Below, piece after piece: positions 1-10,836 of a stretch of 64,000 nucleotides of DNA (positions within the stretch are counted from its first letter, which is position 1; every line of letters begins with the position of its first letter). The translations under genes and the position numbers were made by a program. Under the pieces are notes generated by a model. The model made no database searches. It saw nothing but the letters and a program-made list of their open reading frames with translations, and had not been told where the DNA came from. Source of the stretch: Asterella californica (lineage: Eukaryota; Streptophyta; Marchantiopsida; Marchantiales; Aytoniaceae). The DNA is taken from contig JAYKYS010000001.1 in the NCBI GenBank assembly GCA_036924285.1, forward strand, positions 35,835,501 through 35,899,500, given 5' to 3'.

Positions 1-130
1 AAATCTCCCCAAAGAAAAGTGTCCTCGACCCCAAGTCGCCGCAGATATTTTACCTAAAAGTTAAGGCCCTAGCTTAAGCTGCCCCCTGCTATCCTTGTCG
101 ATGACCCCCTCTTAAACTCTAATTCTCCTC

Positions 131-718
131 CTTCCGCCTCCGCTGTAATCTTCCGCTCCAACCTTCCGCGGTAATCTTCCGCTTCCGTTGTAGTTTTCCG
201 CTTCTGCTGTAATCTTCCGCTCCAACCTTCCGCGGTAATCTTCCGCTTCCGTTGTAGTCTTCCGCTTCCACTGTAATCTTCCGCTTCAAGCTTCCGCGGT
301 AATCTTCCGCTTCCGCTATAGTTTTCCGCTCCAATCTTCCGCTTCAATCTTCCGCGGTAATCTTCCGCTTCCGTTGTAGTCTTTCGCTTCCGCGGTAATC
401 TTCCGCTTCCGCTGTAGTTTTCCGCTTCCGCTGTAATCTTCCGCTCCAACCTTCCGCGGTAATCTTCCGCTTCCGTTGTAGTCTTCCGCTTCCACTATAA
501 TCTTCCGCTTCAAGCTTCCGCGGTAATCTTCCGCTTCCGCTGTAATATTCTGCTTCAAGCTTCCGCGGTAATCTTCCGCTTCCGCTCCAACCTTCCGCGG
601 TAATCTTCCGCTTCCGTTGTAGTCTTCCGCTTCCACTGTAATCTTCCGCTTCAAGCTTCCGCGGTAATCTTCCGCTTCCGCTGTAGTTTTCCGTTTCCGC
701 TGTAATATTCCGCTTCAG
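131..718. repeat. Minisatellite of alternating 19-nt and 13-nt units
   Basis: A run of about 590 bases is built from variants of two units: a 19-mer such as CTTCCGCTTCCGCTGTAAT and a 13-mer such as CTTCCGCGGTAAT or CTTCCGCTCCAAC. They alternate into longer blocks that recur several times. The array interrupts repeat G, because copy 2 has only about 60 unrelated bases at this position. Few stop codons occur on the minus strand, so long repetitive frames rich in Glu-Ala-Glu-Asp and Arg-Lys appear there; they are taken as artefacts of the repeat. Confidence 0.9.
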
Positions 719-1056
719 TTTTAAGGCCCCTGCTAAAGCTGTTTCTCTTCTGTCCTTAATAATCAGCAAAAGTTTCCCGTGCCCTCGATGCCATCTTGAT
801 GCCACCCTGAATATACTACAAGCCATCCAATGTAGGCTGAAGCCCCAACACTTATGAGGCTGCCCCACAGGGCTTACAGCCCCCCATATGCGCACCAAGT
901 ATCTCCCATAGTATATTCAGAATGGCATGCGGAGGCTTAGGCCAGGAAGCCCACGATTAAGGGAGATACCGGTCTCCCGTCCCTAGATATGCAAGACGTG
1001 GCTGCATATCCAACATAGACTCCCTTCCAGGAGGCCAACATGCCGGAATAGGAACC

Positions 1057-1144
1057 AGAGCCCAAGGGGGATTGATCTTGAGACCACTTCCCTCCTAGGC
1101 AGAGCCCAAGGGGGATTGATCTTGAGACCACTTCCCTCCTAGGC
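1057..1144. repeat. 44-bp tandem duplication inside repeat G
   Basis: Two identical 44-base copies lie back to back at 1,057-1,100 and 1,101-1,144, each running from AGAGCCCAAGGGGG to CCTCCTAGGC. Repeat G copy 2 has a single diverged version, so this is a recent local duplication. Confidence 0.95.
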
Positions 1145-1639
1145 AGGCGCCCTATCATTGGGATGGCCTTTGGTTCCGTTCAAGAAGGTAAAAACTTTTG
1201 TACATATGTTTACCTGAAGAAATTTTTCTGTAAAATCCTTACTAGCCTTTCTTACACTAACTTCTCTATACAACTCCGTTTTTAGTGAACAAGGAGTCAA
1301 AACTATAGTATTTGCGAGCACCTACACACTCACGCTATCCGATTCTGAGTTCGAGTCACGAACCAAAATCGACGGATTTCTCTCTTTCACATATTTCACA
1401 CCCTAAAACTCGTACTAACTATTGCTTAAAACACTTTCTGTCAAAACTAGAAGCATGAGGTCGCTCTCCTCGTCGAGCTTTGCATTCTGATGTCTTTCAA
1501 CTCCTTTAGGGGTGATATTCCAACCCAAGCTAGGGGGCAGCTTGTCAAGCATAGCCCTAGCTTAGCTCCTGCCTAGCTTGTTAAGCTGCAGGGCAGCTCC
1601 CTTTACACAATATAGAAAAAAATCTCTCTACAATACTTT

Positions 1640-2473
1640 TCACTGTATAGACCTATGCACAATACGACAGCGTTTACAGCAGCGCGACCAAGAGGTTCTC
1701 CGAGTGCGGGGGAAGATCACCGCCCTTGCAGAGGAGAAGACAAGATGGAAGACGCAGCGGGAAGCCGTAGAAGCGCGAGTTGCAGCCGAGAAGATACAGC
1801 GGGAAGCAGCAGAAGCTCGTGCGCAGGATATACTAGCATAGTCGGTGGAAGCGCTTCGGAAGAAGTTCAACTTCACCGCGGGTAGGAAGTTGCTTACCTT
1901 GGCTAGAGAGTGGGACGATGAGTCCAAGACGATGTTGGTAGAGTGCAAGGAGAGTATGTTCCGGTACCTGGATAGACAGATAGAGGAGGTGAAGACACTC
2001 TATGGACTTCTCTCGATTCCGCCACCGGTAACTACATCTTCCCAAGCCCTAGTATCATCGATTGGTGCCGACATGGAGAAGGAGGAGTTCGACCTCGCTG
2101 TGCACTTGGTAGTGACAGCGTTGGAAGCCGAGAAGACTCCGGAAGAAGCCTTGGAAGACAAGAAGAAGAACCGTCTTCTCAGGTATTCTGCGTGGAGGAA
2201 GCTACTTCCCCGGATCTCTATGAGGTCGCCATGGTCCGTAGTACCGAACTAATGCTCCAGAAGAGCGAGGAAGCACCACTGGACTCCGCTTCCGAGAAGA
2301 CGCTTCTGTCTTCCGAAGCGGAAGCAGAAGCAGCAGAGCCAGCGACGACTATTGAGGAAGCCACCTCAGTGACACCCGAGGTAATTGCAGGGCTTTCCAA
2401 CTTATCAGAAGCAGAGCTAGTAGTTCCGATAGGAGCAGATCAGGTAGAGATTGCCTCCGAGCAATCAGAGTAG
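1640..2473 (+). pseudogene. Decayed coiled-coil ORF, retroelement-associated
   Basis: One frame stays open from about 1,640 to 2,252 except for a TAG at 1,839-1,841, and coding-like sequence continues in another frame to 2,473, which suggests a frameshift near 2,190-2,250. The first 65 residues are a charged helix with heptad-like spacing (AEEKTRWKTQREAVEARV, then AEKIQREAAEARAQ), followed by a mixed region with VEALRKKFNFTAGRKLL and an acidic tail rich in Glu and Ala. No catalytic or zinc-binding motif is visible. It lies between repeat G and the LTR of element H. It could be a gag-like or accessory ORF of a retroelement; no family was recognised and it appears non-functional. Confidence 0.4.
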
Positions 2474-2633
2474 GTAGCAAACGTATGAGACAAGTTGACA
2501 TTTCTAAACTTAGTAGGGCCGAACATGCTATCTTAAGGGTGGTAGTTTTCAGTATAAAATTAATTAGGATACCAAGTGGTAGCATAGGTAGCATAGGAAC
2601 AGCAAAGTAGAGGGCTAAACCGGAAAAGGGAAA

Positions 2634-4121
2634 TGGCTTGCATGTGGAAGGGCAGCCTTCTGACAGCGCCCATCTCTCCCTGGTGGTCGTCTCCTCTGTT
2701 TTCTCGTGGTAGAGGCATAAGTAGGATCAAAGAGTAAGAAATTCAGTTCTTCACACAATACACAAACATTTTACGGTGTAGACTCATGACACATTAGATA
2801 GAGAGCACACATTTGAGGGGCGCACTAAGTACGTTGTTGTGTACTGTGCGCACACACACTACACCCGATGTTTGAGACATACGAATAGACTGGGATTATA
2901 CCGGAGGGGTCTGCATGCTCGTTACCAGCAGTGGTTCGAAGATGTAGATAGAGGTAGTGGACAGTTTAGGAACATGGAACGACATCCTCGTGCAGTCATG
3001 TTGGCTAGACTGGTATGTCGAGGAGTAGGCGCAGGAAGTAGAGAGAGTGAGCTTCCCAATGCCAATGTGACTTCTTCTCGACGAATGGATTGCTGATTTG
3101 AGTGCAGAAGCTTTGTACATGTCTTCTAGGTGGTGGGTTTTCTTGGATTCACTCTCGATTGTGCATGAGAAGCGTTCTTCTTGAGTGGCGGTGATTGTCA
3201 GCAGTTGTGGAATTGCAGCTTGGCTCGTCCAGTGGAGCACTTAGGATCTACATACGGACGATCTTATGGATAAGGGATCCCAGAAGACAGAGTAGTCGGA
3301 GCAGCGAAGAGAAGAAGAAAGAAGCCTTCTTCCCACAGCAGAAGACGACATCCTCAAGTAGAAGACGGTGCAACTGTACGCACGTTTGTTGTCTTCCTCC
3401 CCAAACTATTACAAGCAGGGATGGCTTGTTAGTCAGGATCCGGACTAGAAGCCTGTCGAAATCTTAATTTCTCCTTTTCATCTTGTTTTCTCTTGTTTGG
3501 ATTTTCCCTTCTTCCCAATCTTCTCCCATCTTCCCTATCTTCTTACCTTCTTCTAGTGAGCTTTCGAGACTTCTATTGAGCTTCCGTGAAGGTGAATGTC
3601 GTTATAGTGCTGCAGGAAGATCATTTCCGTAGGCAGAAGCCTGGGAAGGCTACAGGGGGCATACACCCTGTGATTAATCTAATCCGTTGGAATGTGAGAG
3701 TGAGTAAGGTGTAATAGCCGTTGCTAGTCGACTTCTGTGAAGCAAGAGAAGTCTTCTGGAGGTGTGAGAAGTCGAGTTGAACCCCCAGAAGCCGAGAATT
3801 GCTTCGAGAAGACGGTATTGAGAAGACCGGAAGAAGTGACCTGGAAGCAGGAAGCGTCTTCCCGAGCTTCTCTGTGAATAGTTGTGTGATATTTTAGTTA
3901 GTAGTTGTTTGTTTAGGTCTAGAGCACATTTTGGCGAGTCTGGAAGACACGTGGTTTTGTGAGAAGACATGATTTCTAGGCAAAACCCGTGTGTTTGTGT
4001 GTTTGAACAGATCTTAGAACTTAGAGCAGCGTTACTTGTGCAAATTCTCAGTGGGAACGATATCTTGTATACTAAATGGGCATAAGGAGTAATCCTGCGA
4101 CACTACATATAGTGAGCACCA
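2634..4121 (+). mobile_element. Probable LTR of element H (Tat/Athila type)
   Basis: The right edge is defined by the bases CACCA at 4,117-4,121, followed by TTTT and a primer-binding site. The left edge is tentative: a purine run, GGAAAAGGGAAA, ends at 2,633 and is followed by TG. The sequence between is non-coding and rich in GAAG and CTTC. No second copy exists in the window to confirm the borders, so only the right end is well supported. Confidence 0.4.
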
Positions 4122-4125
4122 TTTT

Positions 4126-4143
4126 TGGCGCCGCTGCCGGGGA
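4126..4143 (+). other. Primer-binding site of element H
   Basis: TGGCGCCGCTGCCGGGGA follows the LTR end after a short T run. This closely matches the TGGCGCC(G/A)TTGCCGGGGA primer-binding sites known from plant Tat and Athila elements, where a tRNA 3' end primes minus-strand DNA synthesis. Element D has a related but more mutated site at 43,756. Confidence 0.75.
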
Positions 4144-4470
4144 TTTCATCTTAGTAACCTTTGTTCTAAGCTTCTTGGATCTGTGTGCCAGTAGTTAGTT
4201 TCATTTCGAACTAACTTCGATTGTAGTTGAATGTGTTGTGGGAGTCTATCTTGCTAGAAGACAGGAACCGCAACCAGAAGTTGATAAGATACATCAGGGG
4301 GAACTGGAAGAAGCCGCTTTCCTGCTTCCAAGAGTTTCTTGGAAGACTCGATCTTGGAAGACTGCAGTGAGTACAACAGGAAGCAGGAGAAGAAAACATT
4401 CCGAACCTGTGATCAGTTGTTCAGACATTCGGTCTGCCGGATATAGTATTAGAAGAAGAGTGGGTTTTCA
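4144..4470 (+). mobile_element. Truncated 5' internal region of element H
   Basis: About 330 bases of leader follow the primer-binding site. A short frame from 4,238 is open for 84 codons but shows no gag motif. The segment ends abruptly at about 4,470, where an LTR fragment of another family begins, so the rest of element H is missing here. Confidence 0.4.
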
Positions 4471-4893
4471 GTGTCACTCGCAGCAAATTTGAGGAAATTG
4501 CTTCAAAACTTCGAGGTTGTGTTCTCTGCCAGCAGGGCTATGATTTCACAAAAAGTTTCATATCGATTGAGTGACTGAGTAATTAAGGGCGGCCGCTGAA
4601 GCCGAGGGGGTCTGAAAAGCTCTTAATCTAGAGCAGCGACTTCAGGGAAGGAGATCTGGAGTTCTACAAACAATCAGGAGTCCCAACTTCACAGGAGTGT
4701 TCAGCAAGCTGTGAACTGCAAATCCTGTAAGAAACTTTGAAATTGATCGAGCCAAACTCCTGTTATAGGTTGTAATAGCCATCAGGGTACCAGAAATTGC
4801 CGTAGTTTTCTTGCTCAGAACTTTTCCGTTCATATCTCCATGTCAGAATTTGATCTCAGGCTGAAATTTCGTCTGTGAGTTCAGTAGTACTAA
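4471..4893 (+). mobile_element. Inverted LTR fragment at the left end of element A
   Basis: This segment is the reverse complement of about 11,093-11,515, inside the right LTR of element A, with only about half a dozen differences visible over 420 bases. It resembles that LTR more than the LTRs of element C. A minus-strand element should have an LTR in minus orientation here, but this piece reads in the plus orientation. It starts inside the LTR at GGGTTTTCAGTG and stops at TTCAGTAGTAC, directly against the 3' non-coding end of A. The short ORFs in it and in its partner are LTR artefacts. Confidence 0.85.
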
Positions 4894-4924
4894 CCTGCAC
4901 ATCCTCTGGTATGTGCCATCCAGA

Positions 4925-7900
4925 TCAAGACTCTTCAGCTTCGGCTTCAAACTCATCTTCAACCTGCATTGAGTCTTCAGCTTCATCCTCTGTAAACTCT
5001 GCAACGTTCCTATCCTCCCCTCTCCTTCTAAAGAGCTTGATTCTCTTTCCTGCGACTGGTATCTTGAGCACTGCACCATCTAACTCTCTCAAGGAGTATG
5101 TGGCATTATCATAAACTTCTAACACCACATAAGGTCCAAACCATCTCTTGGAGAACTTTCTGATAGTGCTATGCTGATTATCAAGACTACTATCATAGAC
5201 TAACACCCAATCACCTTCTTTAATTGGTTTGGGTCGTAATCTATGCGTTCTATCAAATCTGCCTTTGTTTCTCTCTCTAGCAGTCTTCAACCTTTCCACA
5301 GCTTTGGCAACATCCTCAGGTCTCCGTTCTAACTGTTGGATCCTTAATGCAAGAAGATTCTCCGTACTTCTACCATCTTCCCATGGCAAAACATTCCAAG
5401 TAGGCACAACCTCCTCAATCGGCATCACAGGTTTTTGCCCTAGTATCAACTCTGCTGGCATGTAACCTGTAACGGTACTATGAGTTGTACGATCTGCCCA
5501 CAAAGCAAATGGTAGCAGTCTAGGCCATTCACGGATCTTACCCTTGCAAGCTTTTACCAAAGCTTTGATGATTGGCGGATGACCTCGTTCGCTCTTGCCA
5601 TTCCCTTCCGGATTGTAAGCAGTGGTTAACGCCAACTTGATTCCCAATCGCTTGAAGAACTCAACTGCTTCTTGTGAATCCAGCTCACCCCTATCTGCAG
5701 TGATCTTTCCCACACACCCATACCTACAAATAACATCTTCAAGTAGAAAGCGGCAGACACTAGCAGTGGTCTTTGTCCTCAGGGCACGGCCTTCGACTTG
5801 GTTAGATAGATCTTCTCTAGCCAAGACTAGATACCTCATTTGTCCAAGTCCAAATGGCATAGTTACCAGATCAACTACCCATTTGTAATGAATGGCTAAA
5901 GGATAAGTAGGATGCAATCCATCACGATGACGTACGTTGGAATACATCTGGCAAGGTACACAGGATGAAACAAACTGCACTACATCCTTATACATACCCT
6001 TCCACCAATACCTTTCCTTCATCTTGGCAAATGTAGCCCAAACTCCTCTATGACCGGCCCATAAACTCTCATGGAACTCCTTGATCAGCTTCTGCTGCAA
6101 TCCCAAGTCACATACCACCCGCTGTGGTACACCTCCTTGTAGCTTAGGGCGCTTCCATAGATGTCCTCCATATAAAAAGTACCCATAAGCGGTTCTACGG
6201 ATCCTCTTGAAATCTGCATAAGACCAGCCTTCTTGCCTTTCCAATGAACTCAAATAGCGCCCAAGATCCAACCACTCGCCATCATACATAGTTTCCTCAA
6301 ATAACTCCAATGGAGCTGCAAAACAACTTCTATCTTCTGTGGCAAGAACACTAGAATAGAACTCTGTTCCCACATCCTCTCGGTCATCTATCATTTCCTT
6401 CTCATCGTAATACCTAGCCCTTGATAACATATCTGCCACAGGATTATCTTTTCCTGCAATATGTCTAAACTCTGGGTTCAAGGACTTGATATATGCTATC
6501 CACCTCAACATAGCAATGTCTGGAGTTGTACAGCTAGTAATCATTCCTAAGAGAGGTAAACAATCTGTCTCTACAACCACAGGTGCTCCTATCAAGTATT
6601 CCTTGTCACTCTTCATCGCAGTAACTACTCCCCATAGCTCTCTCTTGACCTGAGGATAGTCTCTCTGTCGTGAACTTAATACCTTAGCACCAAAACGCAC
6701 CACATATCTATTCCCATCCTCATCGTCTTGCCCTACAGCCCATCCAATGCCAATAGGACTAGTATCAACAGTAAGGATAACAGATCTCCCCAACTCATAT
6801 GTTACCTTCCGTAGAGTTGGTGGTGAAGCCAAAAGATCTTTCAACTTCCTCATAGACTCGCTCTGCTCCTCTTGCCACTGAAATCTTTGCCCCTTCCTCA
6901 ACAACTTGTACAACGGATCTGCTACATGTGCAAAGTGTGGAATCCATATATGATAAAACACACATGCACCTAGAAATCTTCTCACCTCAGTAACCGATCC
7001 ACATGTCTCCTTCATCCTTCGAATGACATCAACCTTGTTTGGACAAGGTTTCCGACCATAAGATCCACATAGGTGCCCCACAATCAACACCTCTTGTTCT
7101 CCAAATACAGACTTTGCTCCTGATAAAGTCAAATGAACCTCCTCCAGTCGACTCAATATCTTATCGCAGTCAACTATATGATCTGCAACAAACTTACGGC
7201 ACCCCCTCTGATCCATTACCTCATTCTTCTCCTCCTCAGCACATCCTTTGATCAGCACATCATCAAGGAATGGCATAGTTTTTTCAAGAATGAAGTCCCT
7301 TAAAACTTTGTTCATGCCATTCATCATATGTGCTACAGAATTGGTAGCACCTTGCGGCAAGGTGCACATCCTTACTAACCCCAAAGGTGTCCTCATTGTA
7401 GTCAAGTCTCTACTCTCAGAGGATAACTGAAATTGATCATAACCTGAATATAAGTCTCCCATGGAATAGATAGCACGACCAGCAAAAGCCTCTGCAAACT
7501 CGTCTACAATAGGTCCTATACCCATATTCCTGATAGTCACCTTGTTAACTGGCTGCATATCTTGGATAAATCTCAAAGCTCCACTCTTCTTTGGAACAGT
7601 AAACCATCTGCTAGAGTAAGGAGCTATAGATGGTTCCAAGATACCCATCCTAATCCTCTCATTGAGCAAGTCTATCAGCTTTGGTAGATGAGCTCTAGGT
7701 ACAGGGATAGGACATAGATTCCAAGGCACATGCGATATAGTAAAGATTACCATAGGTGCAACTACACTTGGATCTACACATCCTACTTAATGTGACTCAT
7801 ACGCAAACGCCTTACCATGCCTAGATAGCATCTCCCTGAAGCTCTTCTTCTCTTGCTCAATAAGAAATCCATCACCTCCAATCCTTAGCTCCTTCAGTGT

Positions 7901-8460
7901 TGTTTCTGTGAACTGGTGCCCAATTCTTCTCAGTCCTCTGAGCGTCGGTTCTCGTGCAGCTTGCTCCATCTTTTGATTGTAATCGAGTGGCAAAGGCAAA
8001 GCCACTAGTTTGACTTTCTTTGCCACTGACTTGTACTTGGTCTCCACATACACCTCTTGTCGATCTATAAACTTATTAATTACATCATAAAGCTCATTGG
8101 AGCTCACTCTCACCACTCTATCTACATCATCTATAGAACTTTCTACTATAGATTTCAACTCCCCTATAGTATCTACCAAATACTGCTCTTCAAACACTCC
8201 AGATATGTATTCATCTCTTGCTAACTCTCCACTATCCCACAAAGACTGTTGTACATACTTCACATGTTGCCTCTCAAACCTCTTCAGATTCTCAATCTTC
8301 CTATAACACACTGATCCACATGACGTCAATCCCAAGAAGCTAGTGGATAAAGCTTCATGCTTTACTAGATCAGGCGAGAATCCTATCTCTACTGTACCGT
8401 TGAAGTCTCGCTCTTCAATGGTACTCTGCCAAAACCCCTAGACTCTCTAAACTCCTGAGT
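4925..8460 (-). pseudogene. pol: Element A pol: reverse transcriptase, RNase H, integrase
   Basis: This frame is read after -1 frameshifting from gag-pro and is interrupted by one TAA at 7,787-7,789, where element C has GAA. After the TAA the frame is open for 942 codons. Visible parts in order: VPKKSGALRFIQDMQPVNK and GDLYSGYDQFQL of the reverse transcriptase, its catalytic FLDD in MPFLDDVLIKGC, an RNase H-like region with VILTVDTSPIGIGWAVG and ending VADMLSRARY, the His-His-Cys-Cys zinc site of the integrase ending CVPCQM, the integrase core acids in VVDLVTMP, ITADRGEL and GKSERGHPP, and a C-terminal region with DWVLVYDSSLDNQHST. No chromodomain is present. The order RT, RNase H, integrase is that of Ty3/gypsy. 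The single nonsense codon probably inactivates it. Confidence 0.92.
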
Positions 8461-10761
8461 AATCTTAGGTAGTGGACGGTCTCTCAAGCTATCACGATTC
8501 CTCTCATGTTCTGCAGCAACAGTCAAAAACTGAACAGCTCTTTTGCCATCTCTACTACGTATCCTAGCATAGGCTGAACCATCATCCATAACTCGTGTCT
8601 CCATTCTAACAGCAGTAATGTAAGGCTGCCCTAGAATGATAGGATAGGTTGACATGACTTGCACAAAGAAATTCTGAACATCACTGATGTCACCCACAGT
8701 TACCTTGATGTTGGGACAAGCACCATAGAGTTCTCCCCTCTGGTTGTTGGCAGCGCGGATAAGCCATCCATGGTCCGTGTCTATGGGCCATCTCCCACGC
8801 TTGTACAGCTCCTTAGACATCAGATTAATCTCTGAGCCATGATCAATCAACGCCACCACAGGTTCCTCTAGATCTCCCAACTTCACTAAGGTCTCTGTGG
8901 TTGCTCTTGCCCAATGGTTGTGAGAGTAATGGCTCTTCTGTGATGCTTCCACCTCATCTTCAAACCTCACGTGCTGATAGGATCTCCCCTCTGATACTTG
9001 AGAGCAGTAACCAGCAATCTCATCTTCCTCATCATCCGATAGTTTGGTCCCTAGAGCATTAAGCGTAGCTGCTTCACCCAAAATCTGACGTTTCCTCTTG
9101 ATGATATCTATGATAACCTCATGGAACTCACGCTTTGCAATCCCAAGAATCTCACCCAAAGTAAACTCAACCTTTCCATTCAAGATACGGCTCTCTAACA
9201 CCTGCTTCAAGTCTGTAGCAATCTCAATGTCAGACTGAAGTTTGTATGCAGGCATCTTACCCTTCTCCTTGCTTCTCTCCTTCTCCTTTGGTGTTGTAGG
9301 TGGTAGATCCTCCATAGTCTCCTCCCGAGTAGGTGTTGTCTCCTGCCTTGTCTCTGGTCTAGCCCTTTCACTCCTGGTAGCAGGTCGTTTGGCTATAGAA
9401 GCCTCACATGCATCCTCCCTCCTGCGTTTTTCTTCTAGTACAGCTTCATGCTGACTTCTTGCAACATAAGCATGCACTGACATAGTATCCACAAGGTCAT
9501 TCCATCCTGTAGTCTCTCTAATTGAGTTGCCAATCCTTCGTAGCACATCCTTGTCTAGCTCTGTTCTAGCTACGGACCATACTACATCAGACCACAACCC
9601 AGTAGTCCCTTTCTCTCTCTCCATCTCCACTTTCACTCCACATGTAGCAGCATTCACAAGAGAAACAGCATGTGATGCTGATATCTCATTCACAAGTCTC
9701 TTCATACCACCCTTGCCAAAGTTGGTTCCCAACATCATCCCTGTCTCTCTCAGATGGATCTTACCATCTTTGAAGAAGATGAGATCCTTCCTCAATGCAT
9801 CTAAAAACTCCCCATAATCTCTTCTTACATGGTCTAGGCTATCACACCATATACAACGATGAACAAAGCCTTCCCTCATCTGAGGTCTCTGCATAGCAGG
9901 CTGTACATTCTGCTCCTTCTCTTCTAACCTAGTGAGCTTAAGCTTAAGCTCCTTCATACCCTTAATCAACTCATCAAGCGGTGAGTCTTCCTCTCTAGCA
10001 ATTACCAAAGCAGGCTTAGTAGGCAACTGCTTGACAGGAATTATCAGAGGTGCTGCTTCACTTACCACCACCTTGTCCCTTCTTCTCTGTCTCTTGGTCA
10101 GCAAAGAGACAGCCTCTTCAACCTCCTTCCAATCAGTCTTCAATCCTCTCTCCTCACTCTTGTCTTCCAGCAACAGCTCAAGCTTCTCCTGAATAGTCAC
10201 GTCCGCTGCTTGTAGGAAAAGCTCGGTCTTCTCAACCTCTAGTGTAAGCTTCTCTGTCCTAGAAAGCTGAGCATATTGACGATCAAACTCCCTTAACAAC
10301 TCATTTACAGACAACCCTTTGTTAGGCTTCACCACCCACTCCAAGAATGTTCTCTTGGTCACCCTCTCTGAGTCTTCAGTGTAGTACTCCTCCTTCAAAG
10401 CTCGCATAAAGCTCTCCCAACTCTGTCCTTGTTGCTGCTTGAGCTCCTTCACACGCCCACGAATCTCAGGGACAACTGCAAGTTCAAAGTTCTCCACCAT
10501 CTCCTTCTCAGGTACCTTGTTCACCTCCATCTCCCTAGCATAGTATCGCACATACTTGGAAATATCTGTACCCTTGAACTGATCCATCTGATGCACCACA
10601 GATTGCAACGCCTTGGTTGCTAATACCTCCTTCCTCTCTGTGCTCTGCTGCTGCTGCATAAACATGGAAAAAGCTTGGAACATCTTCATCGTAGCAGCAT
10701 CCAACTAAACAGGTTGCTGAGCAGCAGCAGCAGCTCCACTTGATGATCCTTGGTTGGCCAT
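8389..10761 (-). pseudogene. gag-pro: Element A gag-protease
   Basis: The ATG at 10,761 matches the gag start of element C. A TAG at 10,705-10,707 interrupts codon 19 or so (CAG in C), after which 771 codons are open to the TAG at 8,389-8,391. The N-terminal part is helical gag-like sequence with a glutamine run (MQQQQ). A zinc knuckle begins CIWCDSLDHVRRD, but its last cysteine is tyrosine here; C and B retain cysteine. Near the end an aspartic protease has the active-site motif LIDHGSEIN. The frame ends with a stop that lies just after a frameshift-signal hairpin. Confidence 0.88.
8394..8437 (-). promoter_or_regulatory. -1 ribosomal frameshift signal, element A
   Basis: Read on the minus strand, the slippery heptamer G GGT TTT (8,437-8,431) sits in the gag-pro frame as X XXY YYZ. 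A 6-nt spacer GGCAGA follows. Then GTACCATTGAAG (8,424-8,413) pairs with CTTCAACGGTAC (8,405-8,394) across a 7-nt loop, with one A-C mismatch. The gag-pro TAG follows at 8,391. The -1 frame is open through this region and leads into pol. The same arrangement occurs in element C. Confidence 0.8.
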
Positions 10762-10810
10762 GATATCTGATCCTGTAACACTCTCAAGAAAACTCCCACC
10801 CTAGGTGTTT

Positions 10811-10826
10811 CACGTCGAGTTCACCA
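10811..10826 (-). other. Primer-binding site of element A
   Basis: On the minus strand, TGGTGAACTCGACGTG begins 10 bases after the LTR end. It starts with TGG, as required to pair with a tRNA CCA end. The same site follows the 5' LTR of element C at 48,550. The tRNA species was not identified. Confidence 0.6.
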
Positions 10827-10836
10827 AAAGAGAGTA

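Larger units (their letters stand above)
1..1625. repeat. Repeat G, copy 1 (LTR-like, degenerate)
   Basis: This block is homologous in direct orientation to 61,445-62,625. The two share an ordered series of segments, from a TTTACCTAAAAG-like start, through ATGCGCACC and GGCATGCGGAGGCTTAGG, to CAAGCTAGGGGGC and CTTAGCTCCTGCC near the right end. Length, non-coding content and dispersal fit an LTR or similar retroelement end, but neither a primer-binding site nor a purine tract was found beside it, so orientation and family are unknown. The left edge may lie outside the window. Copy 1 is longer than copy 2 because of an internal minisatellite and a 44-bp duplication. Confidence 0.6.

Noticed and set aside
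69..898. Four long overlapping minus-strand frames, Glu/Asp/Arg/Lys-rich
   Set aside because: They are translations of the 19/13-base minisatellite and adjoining LTR-like sequence in different frames; no start context, domain or conservation in copy 2 of the repeat.
4642..4833. 63-codon ORF found identically at 11,145-11,336 on the other strand
   Set aside because: Both lie inside LTR sequence and are the same segment in inverted copies; the C LTRs do not keep the frame.
5622..10623. Plus-strand ORFs of 60-96 codons across element A
   Set aside because: They are antisense shadows of the gag-pro and pol frames, with low-complexity Ser/Leu-rich products.
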